54,710 nucleotides of DNA, from the NCBI GenBank assembly GCA_040754255.1, contig JBFMDA010000003.1, positions 1-54,710 on the forward strand. The letters are read 5' to 3'. Origin of the DNA: SURF-25 sp040754255 (GTDB lineage Bacteria; Omnitrophota; Gorgyraeia; Gygaellales; Profunditerraquicolaceae). This document shows positions 31,682-39,911 of the stretch, in pieces (positions within the stretch are counted from its first letter, which is position 1; each line of letters starts with the position of its first letter). Below the pieces are notes generated by a model, which worked only from the letters and a program-made list of their open reading frames with translations, was not told the DNA's origin and made no database searches. A program made the position numbers and the translations under genes.

Positions 31682-31837
31682 TTATTTAGGCTGCATCTGC
31701 TCTCCGCAACAGACTATGTCGCAGGTATCAAGGCAGCCGCATTCAGTATCGACACTCACTACTAACCCGCAGGTAGTGCAGGCATAGCGTTTTTTGCTCT
31801 TTCTCCTCACTGCTTTCTTTTTTAACTTTTTAGCCAT
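31682..31837 (-). CDS. Desulforedoxin-like FeCys4 small protein
   Basis: A 51-residue ORF with a strongly basic N-terminus (KKLKKKAVRRKSKKR) and cysteines Cys20, Cys23, Cys33, Cys35, Cys39, Cys43 and Cys44. YACTTCG and the closing VCCGEQM match the CxxC...CC iron site of desulforedoxin. GGAGG lies 5 nt upstream. It may pass electrons to the adjacent superoxide reductase, replacing the fused domain found in two-iron enzymes. The extra Cys residues are unusual. Confidence 0.75.
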   Translation of the reverse strand: MAKKLKKKAVRRKSKKRYACTTCGLVVSVDTECGCLDTCDIVCCGEQMQPK

Positions 31838-31866
31838 AGCAACCTCCTTTTTTTTCCTTAATTATG

Positions 31867-32568
31867 CTACATGCACAATCCCTCAAACACAAAATCCTTT
31901 TTACCGGCACCGCAGACGGGGCAGACCCACGTATCGGGTATCTGCTCAAAAGGGGTACCTGCAGTAACCCCGGAATCAGGATCCCCGACAAGAGGATCAT
32001 ACACATAGTTACAAACGCTGCAGCGGTATTTCTTCAGTGGGTTTGCCTGCTTTTTTAACGCCTCCTCTTTGATATAGGTAGGGGCGGTTTCAGGAGTTGT
32101 CCCCCGCTTGACTTGGTGGTAATACTCATATGTCATCGGCTTGGCTACTTTCAGGACTTTTGAGCCCTGCATCTCTCCGAGGAATACCGTATGGCTGCCG
32201 CAATCAAAGGACGCAACCACTTTTGCCTCAAGATAGCCGATACAGTTCTCTGTCACCGCAGGGCACCCTGACGCTAATGTCGTGTATTTGACACTCTGAA
32301 ATTTCTCTTCTGTCCTGCCGGTTTTAAAGCCAAACCTGCCTATAAAGATCAAGGGTGTGTCTTCTGCGAGTATGGAGATAGTAAACCTCTGCGAAATTGC
32401 GATAAATTCATGGGTCAGGTTTTTTTTGTTTATGCTTATCGCTATGGTAACCGGCTGGCTGGTTATCTGAAATACCGTATTCGCAACTTGTCCGTTCAGC
32501 TCACTCCCCTTATACGAAGAGACGATGTACATCCCATAGCTTAGGTTATGCAGAATATTTGGGTCCAT
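31867..32568 (-). CDS. High-molecular-weight rubredoxin (flavin reductase + rubredoxin)
   Basis: A 233-residue Hrb-type protein. Residues ~1-150 are an FMN-binding flavin-reductase domain (NILHNLSYGMYIVSS, QVANTVFQITS), and residues ~180-230 are a rubredoxin (YRCSVCNYVYDP, WVCPVCGAGKKDF). In Moorella, Hrb passes electrons from NADH to a flavodiiron NO/O2 reductase. No flavodiiron gene is in the window, but hcp is the upstream neighbour, pointing to nitrosative or oxygen stress. Confidence 0.93.
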   Translation of the reverse strand: MDPNILHNLSYGMYIVSSYKGSELNGQVANTVFQITSQPVTIAISINKKNLTHEFIAISQRFTISILAEDTPLIFIGRFGFKTGRTEEKFQSVKYTTLASGCPAVTENCIGYLEAKVVASFDCGSHTVFLGEMQGSKVLKVAKPMTYEYYHQVKRGTTPETAPTYIKEEALKKQANPLKKYRCSVCNYVYDPLVGDPDSGVTAGTPFEQIPDTWVCPVCGAGKKDFVFEGLCM

Positions 32569-32616
32569 AGCTTAATATATATCTTGATACAAATCCCCGG
32601 CGATTGCAATGCTTTT

Positions 32617-33924
32617 TTAGGCCTTTGCCGCCTGTGTAGCCCCCAGCATAGCCTCTAGGTCCTTTGCCGGGGAGGAAATCAGCCTTACATCAAATGTATC
32701 TTTCAGTAATCCGAATACGTGCTGCGATAAGAAAGCGGGCGGGGTCGGCCCAATATACATACCCCTTATTCCCAGATGAAAAAGCGTCAGTAATATCGCG
32801 ACGGCTTTTTGCTCAAACCAGGAAAGGACAAAGCTCAACGGCAGTTCATTTACCGTGCATTTAAACGCGCGGGAAAGCGCCAGGGCGATCTGTATGGCCG
32901 AATATGCATCATTACATTGCCCTGCGTCAATAAGCCTGGGGATACCCTCGATTGCCCCGAACTTCATTTTGTTAAAACGATATTTCCCGCAGGCAAGCGT
33001 CAAGATCACGCAATCCTTCGGCACTAATTCTGCAAATTCGGTGTAGTAATTCCTTCCCGGCCTTGCTCCATCGCATCCGCCGATCAAGAAAAAGCGCCTG
33101 ATCTTGCCCCTTTTGACCGCATCGACGATTTTATCTGCGATGCCAAGTACCGCGCTATAATGAAAACCCGTGGTGACCGTATCCCCGCTCTTTTCTATAA
33201 GAGGCGGCGATGACAAGGCTTTTTCTATGAGAGGCGTGAAATCCCTGTTTGGGATATGGGCTGCGCCCGGGATACCGGCAACCCCTGCAGTAAACAATCT
33301 ATTCAGGTACGTGTGTGGCGGAGGCACCAGCACGCAGTTGGTGGTGGCAAGGATCGGGCCATTGAACTCGTTAAATTCTTTTCTCTGTTCCTGCCAAGCG
33401 CCGCCGTAATTTCCTGCGAGGTGCGCAAACTTCCTTAGCTCTGGATACCCGTGTGCAGGAAGCATCTCTGCGTGAGTGTAAATATTGATCCCTCTGCCCT
33501 GCGTTTGCTTGAGGAGTTCGTAAAGATCGAGGAGGTCATGGCCTGTCACGACAATCCCCGGGCCTGTCTTAATCCCTGTGCTCACTTCGGTGGGGGCCGG
33601 TTTACCGAATTTCTCTGTGTGGGCACGGTCGAGAAGCTCCATAGCTTTCAGGTTCATTTCTCCGCATTGTAACACCATTTGCAGGTACTGGTTGAGATCA
33701 AAACTTACGTTCGTTACATTCTTGAACAAGGCCTCGTGGGTAAAGGCATCTACTGCCTCGTCACTGGCTCCCAGCTGCCGGGCATGGTAGGCGTATGCCG
33801 CAATTCCCATCAGGCCGAAAAGAAGGGTATCCTGGAGGCTCTGGATGTCCTCATCTTTGCCGCATACCCCGATCTTTGTACAGCCTTTTCCTGCGGCAGT
33901 CTGTTCGCATTGATAACAAAACAT
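32617..33924 (-). CDS. hcp: Hybrid-cluster protein (NO/hydroxylamine reductase)
   Basis: A 435-residue Hcp. The N-terminal cluster cysteines are Cys3, Cys6, Cys15 and Cys21 (CYQCEQTAAGKGCTKIGVC). Hybrid-cluster segments include TGHDLLDLYELL, GGCDGARPGRNYYTEF, LTLACGKYRFN and DAGQCNDAYSA. Class I enzymes are about 550 residues; this length suggests the shorter class lacking an N-terminal helical insertion. Hcp proteins reduce nitric oxide, and hcp is a classic target of NsrR-type regulators, as seen here. Confidence 0.95.
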   Translation of the reverse strand: MFCYQCEQTAAGKGCTKIGVCGKDEDIQSLQDTLLFGLMGIAAYAYHARQLGASDEAVDAFTHEALFKNVTNVSFDLNQYLQMVLQCGEMNLKAMELLDRAHTEKFGKPAPTEVSTGIKTGPGIVVTGHDLLDLYELLKQTQGRGINIYTHAEMLPAHGYPELRKFAHLAGNYGGAWQEQRKEFNEFNGPILATTNCVLVPPPHTYLNRLFTAGVAGIPGAAHIPNRDFTPLIEKALSSPPLIEKSGDTVTTGFHYSAVLGIADKIVDAVKRGKIRRFFLIGGCDGARPGRNYYTEFAELVPKDCVILTLACGKYRFNKMKFGAIEGIPRLIDAGQCNDAYSAIQIALALSRAFKCTVNELPLSFVLSWFEQKAVAILLTLFHLGIRGMYIGPTPPAFLSQHVFGLLKDTFDVRLISSPAKDLEAMLGATQAAKA

Positions 33925-33937
33925 AGTTTCTCCTTCC

Positions 33938-34774
33938 TTACTGTAACCTTTCCCCCTGAATGCCTATGACGACTTCTTTAAAGGGGACCTGTTTGCCCGA
34001 AGCGCTGAGGGCGTTCTTTATGGCACCTATCAAACCGAAACAACAAGGCACTTCCATGTGCGCGTAGGTGACGGATTTGATGGTATTGTCTCTTAGGATC
34101 TGCGTTATTTTTTCTTCATAGAACTTGACATCATCGAGCTTAGGGCAGCCGACAAGCACTATTTTGCCCTTCAACAAGTCATCGTGAAACTGCGGGTATG
34201 CAAAGGGCACGCAATCAGCCGCAATCAAAATTTCGGCGTTTTTAAAATATGGCGCAGAGGAGGGCAGAAGGGTAATCTGTACGGGCCATTGGTTAAGCTG
34301 GGATTCGCCAGAAACCGCCCTCTCTTTCGCCGCATCTTTTTTCCCTTTATTTCTTAGGTCCATTGTCCGCGAGCCGGGACAACCGCCAAACGCATGGTGT
34401 CCGGACGTATTGTCATCGCAGAGAGAAACTTCTATGTTTTTTTCCTTAAGATAGTTAAGCGCCTCCCGTAAAAACCCTTCTTCTCCGTGCCCCTTAAGGT
34501 GCATAAGATGGGCCTTGATGACATTTTCTCCCTGGGCGACGATATTGGCCATCACCTTTCTTTCGTCGTAGGGCTTGGCTTCCCGCTCCTCTGTAGTAAT
34601 TGCGCCCTGCGGGCAATGGCCTATGCAGGCCCCCAGCCCGTCACAGAATAAATCGCTTATGAGCCTGGCCTTGCCGTCAATAATCTGCAAGGCGCCCTCG
34701 GGACAATTAGGAATGCATACGCCACAGCCGTTGCATTTCTTTGCGTCAATTTTGATTATCTTTCTTTTAGCCAT
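33938..34774 (-). CDS. 4Fe-4S binding protein (ferredoxin-type oxidoreductase)
   Basis: A 278-residue protein. Two N-terminal ferredoxin motifs are seen: CNGCGVCIPNCP (complete) and CDGLGACIGHCP (three Cys; the second position is replaced). The remaining ~200 residues contain GGCPGSR, IAADCVPFAYPQF, VGCPKLDD and VPCCFGL, with more cysteines. The family often accompanies hcp and Rrf2 genes. The start at 34774 (MAKRKIIKIDAKK) has AGAAGGGTGGG upstream and overlaps the rrf2 end; the longer reading to 34852 is less likely. Confidence 0.87.
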   Translation of the reverse strand: MAKRKIIKIDAKKCNGCGVCIPNCPEGALQIIDGKARLISDLFCDGLGACIGHCPQGAITTEEREAKPYDERKVMANIVAQGENVIKAHLMHLKGHGEEGFLREALNYLKEKNIEVSLCDDNTSGHHAFGGCPGSRTMDLRNKGKKDAAKERAVSGESQLNQWPVQITLLPSSAPYFKNAEILIAADCVPFAYPQFHDDLLKGKIVLVGCPKLDDVKFYEEKITQILRDNTIKSVTYAHMEVPCCFGLIGAIKNALSASGKQVPFKEVVIGIQGERLQ

Positions 34775-35186
34775 GGCGCCCACCCTTCTTTTGTAATAAA
34801 TCGGCGATGCGTATTGAACGGACCTGCGAAATGACATAACGCTCAATGGCATCTATTTTTTTCTTCAAGCAACAGTTTTTCTTGTGAGGGCAGAGCATAT
34901 TCCTCAGCAAGCACTCGTTTAAGCGTAAAGGCCCCTGGAATATTTCTATAAGGTCGACAAGAAAAATTTTATCGGGCGGCGTAGACGCCTTAAACCCTCC
35001 TCCTAACCCCTTAGTCGAACTCAACACTCCTTTCTTGTTGAGTACCTGTAAAATCTTGCGCAGGAAAGGCCGGGGTATGTGTAATTTGCTGACCATTTCC
35101 GCCGACGAAACCACTTTGTTGCCGCCTTTCATGATATAACAAAGGGCGCGTATCGCATAATCGGTATCGCGGGTAATTAATTTCAT
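34767..35186 (-). CDS. Rrf2-family regulator, NsrR-like
   Basis: A 139-residue Rrf2 protein. The winged helix lies at ~1-65 (DTDYAIRALCYI, LHIPRPFLRKILQVLNKKGVLSSTKGLGGG in parts). A cysteine loop Cys92, Cys99, Cys105/106 (ECLLRNMLCPHKKNCC) matches the three-Cys [Fe-S] ligands of NsrR/IscR. Because hcp and hrb follow directly, an NO- or redox-sensing repressor of this operon is the best guess. The promoter upstream is overlapped by a palindrome. Confidence 0.92.
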   Translation of the reverse strand: MKLITRDTDYAIRALCYIMKGGNKVVSSAEMVSKLHIPRPFLRKILQVLNKKGVLSSTKGLGGGFKASTPPDKIFLVDLIEIFQGPLRLNECLLRNMLCPHKKNCCLKKKIDAIERYVISQVRSIRIADLLQKKGGRHG

Positions 35187-35229
35187 CGTTTTTCGGATGG
35201 GGGGATATCGTTATAAAGGAACAGGCAGT

Positions 35230-35313
35230 TTAACGTCGTGCCCAGGACATGCGACTGCAGCCCTCTTTGCAATGAGCGACGGGGCGAAGCATGTATTTAA
35301 TCGTAATATCCAT
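35230..35313 (-). CDS. Possible 27-residue leader peptide
   Basis: A short ORF beginning MDITIKYMLRP and containing HCKEGC, located in the leader between the Rrf2 promoter and the rrf2 gene. AGGAGG lies 7 nt before its ATG, the best ribosome-binding site in the leader. No family is recognised. It may be a regulatory leader peptide or chance. Confidence 0.35.
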   Translation of the reverse strand: MDITIKYMLRPVAHCKEGCSRMSWARR

Positions 35314-35334
35314 CGTCATCCCTCCTTTGGGTAT

Positions 35335-35363
35335 AATGATACCATATTTGTATCATTTGTCAA
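35335..35363 (-). promoter_or_regulatory. Promoter and palindromic operator of the rrf2-hcp operon
   Basis: Minus-strand TTGACA (35363-35358), 16-nt spacer, TATCAT (35341-35336). The inverted repeat AATGATAC-N7-GTATCATT (35335-35342 and 35350-35357) covers the spacer and the -10. An A/T-rich tract lies upstream of the -35. This is a textbook repressor layout, presumably for the Rrf2 protein. Confidence 0.75.
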
Positions 35364-35397
35364 GTATTTTTTAAAATTTTTTTTACGCCCCTTGCGG

Positions 35398-36219
35398 TTA
35401 TGTGCGTGCGCTCCCTAAGGGTAGGCCTTCTTCTTTCGCCGTGAACACTCTGCGGCATTCCGTTAATGCCGCCTGTGCTGCCTTTTTCCCCGAAAAGAGC
35501 ATTGCAGAAAATGTAGGGCCCATACGCGGCAGCCCGTATGCAGAAGAAACTGCCATTCCGCAGACAATAAGTCCGGGGTATATACAGCCCGTCTTTTCAA
35601 CGACCGCCTCTTCCGACACATTCACGTCCATCGGCCCACAGCCCGGCAGTTCCAGCAGCTTCCTCTTATGTAACGCAAGGCATACCTGTGCATCATGCCC
35701 GGTTGCATCAATTACTATCTTTGATTCCAGCGTAATCGGGTCAACGCAGGTAATCTGCCGGGGTAGGCTTGAAACAGCGGTCCAGTTAATTACCGCACCT
35801 TCCACCCTGCCTTTGCGCAGCAGCACATCATCGAACTTAGTCATATTAAGCACTTTTGCGCCTGCATCGCAGGCAGCGCTGATTAATTTCGCACAGGCAC
35901 AAGGGCCGTCAGCGACAAACAAACCCTCATCCTTTTCTTTATACGGTATGCCTAATTCTTCCAGTATTTCCTGGCCGGGCGAGCGGAAGGTGAGCGTATT
36001 CATAAGATAACCGCCGATCCAAAAACCTCCTCCAAGGTAGTTATTCCCTTCGAGGATGAGCGTTTTTAACCCGGCATGCGATAATTCTCGTGCTGCCATC
36101 AGGCCGCTTGGCCCTGCGCCTACGATAATCACATCGCAGACTAGGTACTCTTTAAGCCATTGTGAAAATTCATCCACAATAGCCCTACTGATAGATGCTT
36201 CGCTTACCCGCGCAAACAT
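35398..36219 (-). CDS. thi4: Thi4-type thiazole synthase
   Basis: A 273-residue adenosine thiazole synthase (Thi4) making the thiazole moiety of thiamine from NAD and glycine. FAD/NAD-fold motif VIIVGAGPSGLMAARELS, GGGFWIGGYLMN and GHDAQVCLA are present. Cys158 in TCVDPITLESKIV aligns with the eukaryotic sulfur-donor Cys (SCMDP in plant/yeast enzymes), where characterised archaeal enzymes have His and use free sulfide. The start at 36219 has AAGGAGG upstream; the longer reading to 36246 lies in the terminator. Control is by a TPP riboswitch. Confidence 0.93.
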   Translation of the reverse strand: MFARVSEASISRAIVDEFSQWLKEYLVCDVIIVGAGPSGLMAARELSHAGLKTLILEGNNYLGGGFWIGGYLMNTLTFRSPGQEILEELGIPYKEKDEGLFVADGPCACAKLISAACDAGAKVLNMTKFDDVLLRKGRVEGAVINWTAVSSLPRQITCVDPITLESKIVIDATGHDAQVCLALHKRKLLELPGCGPMDVNVSEEAVVEKTGCIYPGLIVCGMAVSSAYGLPRMGPTFSAMLFSGKKAAQAALTECRRVFTAKEEGLPLGSART

Positions 36220-36244
36220 TGTTTGCCTCCTTTCGTTGTGTAAC

Positions 36245-36273
36245 AAAAAACCCCTATGGCCACCATAGGGGTT
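36245..36273 (-). terminator. Terminator of the TPP riboswitch
   Basis: Minus-strand AACCCCTATGG and CCATAGGGGTT form an 11-bp perfect stem with a 3-nt loop, followed by TTTTTT. It lies between the aptamer and the thi4 ribosome-binding site. Confidence 0.9.
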
Positions 36274-36279
36274 AGAAAA

Positions 36280-36454
36280 GGGAGATTATTCCTACGCTGG
36301 TATTATCCAGTCCTCCTGCTGGCGCTGGTGCGCTTCGGAGGATCCACCGTAACCCATCGTCTTTCTTACTTTAAATTCAAGGGGTGAAGGTGGAATCAGG
36401 TTCTCGGGTCATCCGTTTCCCACGGAACTCTCAGGCCGGCTTACGACCTCCCCG
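36280..36454 (-). promoter_or_regulatory. TPP riboswitch (THI element)
   Basis: Minus-strand conserved elements appear in order: GGGGAGG, CTGAGAG, ACCCGAGAACCTGAT, a long P3 extension of about 90 nt, and CTGGATAATACCAGCGTAGGAA, with a CTCCC partner for P1. TPP binding should favour the following terminator and shut off thi4. Confidence 0.96.
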
Positions 36455-36463
36455 TTTTTTATT

Positions 36464-36493
36464 ATTATACACCTACATATATGAAAACGTCAA
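36464..36493 (-). promoter_or_regulatory. Predicted promoter of the TPP riboswitch-thi4 transcript
   Basis: Minus-strand TTGACG (36493-36488), 18-nt spacer, TATAAT (36469-36464), immediately upstream of the aptamer. Confidence 0.75.
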
Positions 36494-36499
36494 TCCCTC

Positions 36500-37450
36500 T
36501 TACAATGACTTTTTAGCCAAAGACAATAACTTGCTGATTGCCTTCTTGGAATTCGGGATAGAGCAGCCGGCAACATCAAAATGCCCTCCCCCGCCGAACG
36601 TTTCGGCAATAGAAGCCACATTGAGGTTATCTTTTGACCGCAAGCTCACCCGCAGCAGCTTTTTGTTCTTTTCCCTGAACAGCACTGCAATCTTTACTCC
36701 TTTAATGGAGCGTATCTCATCGGCAGCAGCGTCGACATCTTCGTCTTTGCCTCCTACCTTGCGGAAATCCCTTCTTTTGACAATCGACCAGGCAAGCCTG
36801 CCTCGTTTTAAGAATACGCAGCGCGAAAGGCAGATGCCGGTCAAGATCGCCGATTCATTAGACTTCGACCAATATACCATATCGACTAGTTTATAAAAAT
36901 CTACGCCTCTTTGCATAAGGTCCGCGCACATCCTAAACGTAAACGCCCGAACGTTGGGCAGGCGGAAAGAATTTGTTTCTACGACTAACGAGGTCAAAAG
37001 ATTCTGCCCTATCCGAGCGTCGATTCCAATGCGCAATTTTTTTAGCAATAGGTAAATCAGTTCGCCTACTGCCGCTGCCTTGTGGTCGAGTATCTGGATA
37101 GTGCCGAACGGCCTGCGGAATTCATGGTGGTCGATTTCAAGTACATCCCTGGATTTACGGAACATCGCATAGGTATCGCCAAGGATCTCTTTGTTGCTGC
37201 AATCTACGGTAATCGCCAGGTCAACCGGAAAAGGCACTTTTTTTCGTATGCGCGTTGCGCCCGGCAAATTCCTGTAAGGCCTCGGTACGCCGTCGGCGCT
37301 GACCATATATACCTTCTTGCCTAATTTCTTAAGTGCCAGCCCCAAAGCCAACAGCGAGCCGATTGAATCTCCGTCGGGGTTAATATGCCCGGAAATCGCT
37401 ATTGAGCGGGCTTCGCTTACCTTTTTCTTTGCCTTCTCAAATTCCATCAT
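36500..37450 (-). CDS. nrnA: DHH-family phosphoesterase (NrnA-like)
   Basis: A 316-residue DHH/DHHA1 protein, probably an oligoribonuclease and/or pAp or cyclic-dinucleotide phosphodiesterase. DHH motifs: SGHINPDGDSIGSLLAL, ITVDCS, EIDHHEF. The DHHA1 part ends with FGGGGHFDVAG. It directly follows copA with no gap. If NrnA-type, it would finish RNA decay and pGpG turnover, which fits the c-di-GMP signalling implied at 14.4 kb (inference). Confidence 0.93.
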   Translation of the reverse strand: MMEFEKAKKKVSEARSIAISGHINPDGDSIGSLLALGLALKKLGKKVYMVSADGVPRPYRNLPGATRIRKKVPFPVDLAITVDCSNKEILGDTYAMFRKSRDVLEIDHHEFRRPFGTIQILDHKAAAVGELIYLLLKKLRIGIDARIGQNLLTSLVVETNSFRLPNVRAFTFRMCADLMQRGVDFYKLVDMVYWSKSNESAILTGICLSRCVFLKRGRLAWSIVKRRDFRKVGGKDEDVDAAADEIRSIKGVKIAVLFREKNKKLLRVSLRSKDNLNVASIAETFGGGGHFDVAGCSIPNSKKAISKLLSLAKKSL

Positions 37451-39907
37451 CTAAATCCTCTTGCGGTAGCTTTTCATCATCAGCGAATTTGACACTACCG
37501 ACACCGAGCTAAACGCCATGGCAATACCCGCAACCATAGGATTAAGCAGGAAGCCGGTAACAGGGTAGAGGATCCCCGCGGCAACAGGTATACCGATTAA
37601 ATTGTAGAAAAATGCCCAAAATAGGTTCTGTTTTATTTTCCGCAAGGCATAGCGTGAAATATCAAGCGCTACCACCACATCCCGCAGGTCATTTTTGATT
37701 AAAATAATATCCCCCGCCTCAATAGCAATATCGGTGCCTGTGCCGATGGCAATGCCGACGTCTGCCTGCGCTAATGCCGGAGCATCATTTATCCCATCCC
37801 CCACCATCCCGGTCTTTATGCCTTTGGCCTGCAGCTTCCTTATTTCTTCCGCCTTATGCTGGGGCAGCACCTGTGCCAATACCTTTTCTATTCCTGCCTG
37901 GCGGGCAATGGCTAAAGCGGTAGTATGGTTGTCTCCCGTAATCATTATGATTTCTTTGCCCATCCTCTGCAGGGCGGCAATTGCCTGCCTGGAATGGTCT
38001 TTAATCGTATCGGCTATTGCCAATACACCGGCCAATTTTTTCCCATAGGCAAGCAGTATCGCAGTTTTGCCCTGGTTCTCAAATTGTGCGAGGGCGCTCT
38101 TGGCCTTAGAGATGTCAATCGCGTTCTCTTCCATGAGGGCGCGGTTGCCCAATAGGACGGATTCGCCTTCTACCTGCGCGCTCAATCCCTTACCCGGGAT
38201 AGCTTGAAAATGTTCGGCTGTGTTAAGCCTGATATTATTAGCCCGCGCGTTGTTGACAATTGCCTCGGCAAGGGCATGTTCGGAATTCTTCTCTGCGGAA
38301 GCAGCAAGCATGAGCACATCGTACTCGTCCTTATCGTAGGGGACCACGTCGGTCAATTCAGGGATCCCTTTTGTCAGCGTCCCTGTCTTATCAAAGACTA
38401 ACGCATGCAGGCGGTGGGTCGACTGTAGTGCATTTGCATTTTTTATCAATATGCCGTGCTGGGCGGCGATTCCCGTAGCTACCATAATAGCGGTCGGGGT
38501 AGCCAGGCCAAGCGCGCAGGGGCAGGCAATGATCAAGACAGAGATAAAAACGGTGAGTGAAAAAATAAAACTTTCCCCTGCCAAGAGCCATATCAGGAAC
38601 GAAAACCCGGCAATTAAAACCACGGCGGGAACAAAATACGCCGAAACGATATCCGCCAGTTCCTGTATAGGGGCTTTCGAGCCTTGCGCCTCTTCAATGA
38701 GCCGGATGATCTGGGCCAGCGCGGTATCTTTACCGACTTTGGTTGCCTTAAACCTGAAAGACCCCGTTTTATTGATAGTGCCCCCTACTACCGATGAGCC
38801 TTTCGTTTTCTCCACAGGCAAGCTCTCGCCTGTCACCATCGATTCATCAACACTGGAATACCCGTCAAGCACCATGCCATCAACAGGAATCCTCTGCCCC
38901 GGCTTTACCACGATTACGTCTCCTACCGCGACATCCTCTATAGCTACTTCTTTCTCCACTCCTTCCCTGTATACGACTGCTGTCTTGGGCCGTAAGCCCA
39001 TCAGTTTTCTTATGGCCTCGGAAGTTTTGCCTTTGGCGATAGCTTCCAGCAATTTACCAAGCAGAATAAAGGTAATAAGAAACCCGGCAGTTTCGTAATA
39101 TAAGTTATGCGCGCCCAATCCTCCTATTCCCGACCATATCGCGATTGAAACATATAGGCTGTAAAGATACGCAGCCCCTACTCCCAGCGTCACAAGCGTA
39201 TCCATAGTAGCGGTCCTTGCCTTGAGCACCGCAATAATACCTTTCTGAAAAAATTGATACCCCAAAATCATAATAGGCGTCGCAAGCGCTAATTGGACTA
39301 AGGCAAGATAAGGGGCGGCTATTGCAGGCACAGGGAATCCAAGCTGCGGCGCCATGGCAAGGTACATAAGCGGCAGCGAAAACAAAAGAGAGAGGATAAA
39401 CCTCACCCTGTAACCGGTTATTTCCCTTGCGCGCGCTCTTTTTTCAAGGTCTATCGAATCACGCTCGTCAACCGCCACGTATCCTGCCTGTTTTATCGCA
39501 GCCACGATCCCTTCTGCAGCAATAACGGAACTGTCGTATTGGATTTTTGCTTTTTGAGTTATGGAAAGCTCAAGCTTCCGTATCCCCTTAAGCCTCTTTA
39601 ACGCGCTATTCACCGTACTGAGGCAATGGGGGTTGTCCATGCCGATAACCTTAAGATACAAAACTTCCTTTTTCCCCGCCGCAGGAATTTCATTCGGCTT
39701 CAGCGTCTTATAGCCTGCATCCCTGATCGCCTGATGCAATTGTGCCAGGCTGATGTTCGCATCGTCATATTCGACAAAAGCCTTTTCGTTGTTAAAATTT
39801 ACGCTTACGCCTTTGACGCCATCAAGGCGCATTAATTTCTTCTCGATGGTAGCCACGCAGCTTGCGCAGTGCATACCTATAACCGGAATTATCGCCTTTG
39901 TATTCAT
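37451..39907 (-). CDS. copA: Copper-translocating P1B-type ATPase
   Basis: An 818-residue Cu+ exporter. The first heavy-metal domain has GMHCASC (Cys14, Cys17); the second has GMDNPHC and lacks a full CxxC. The actuator TGES, membrane CPC (IACPCALGLA), phosphorylation site DKTGTLTKG and GDGINDAPAL are intact. The start at 39907 (MNTKAIIPVIGMHC) follows the transporter stop; the reading to 39964 would overlap it. It is the last copper gene of a run beginning with csoR. Confidence 0.96.
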   Translation of the reverse strand: MNTKAIIPVIGMHCASCVATIEKKLMRLDGVKGVSVNFNNEKAFVEYDDANISLAQLHQAIRDAGYKTLKPNEIPAAGKKEVLYLKVIGMDNPHCLSTVNSALKRLKGIRKLELSITQKAKIQYDSSVIAAEGIVAAIKQAGYVAVDERDSIDLEKRARAREITGYRVRFILSLLFSLPLMYLAMAPQLGFPVPAIAAPYLALVQLALATPIMILGYQFFQKGIIAVLKARTATMDTLVTLGVGAAYLYSLYVSIAIWSGIGGLGAHNLYYETAGFLITFILLGKLLEAIAKGKTSEAIRKLMGLRPKTAVVYREGVEKEVAIEDVAVGDVIVVKPGQRIPVDGMVLDGYSSVDESMVTGESLPVEKTKGSSVVGGTINKTGSFRFKATKVGKDTALAQIIRLIEEAQGSKAPIQELADIVSAYFVPAVVLIAGFSFLIWLLAGESFIFSLTVFISVLIIACPCALGLATPTAIMVATGIAAQHGILIKNANALQSTHRLHALVFDKTGTLTKGIPELTDVVPYDKDEYDVLMLAASAEKNSEHALAEAIVNNARANNIRLNTAEHFQAIPGKGLSAQVEGESVLLGNRALMEENAIDISKAKSALAQFENQGKTAILLAYGKKLAGVLAIADTIKDHSRQAIAALQRMGKEIIMITGDNHTTALAIARQAGIEKVLAQVLPQHKAEEIRKLQAKGIKTGMVGDGINDAPALAQADVGIAIGTGTDIAIEAGDIILIKNDLRDVVVALDISRYALRKIKQNLFWAFFYNLIGIPVAAGILYPVTGFLLNPMVAGIAMAFSSVSVVSNSLMMKSYRKRI

Positions 39908-39911
39908 GCCC

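Noticed and set aside
35402..36010. 202-residue plus-strand ORF opposite thi4
   Set aside because: Antisense shadow of a well-supported gene with low-complexity composition.
38451..39098. 215-residue plus-strand ORF opposite copA
   Set aside because: Shadow of copA; Ser/Thr-rich translation without recognisable motifs.
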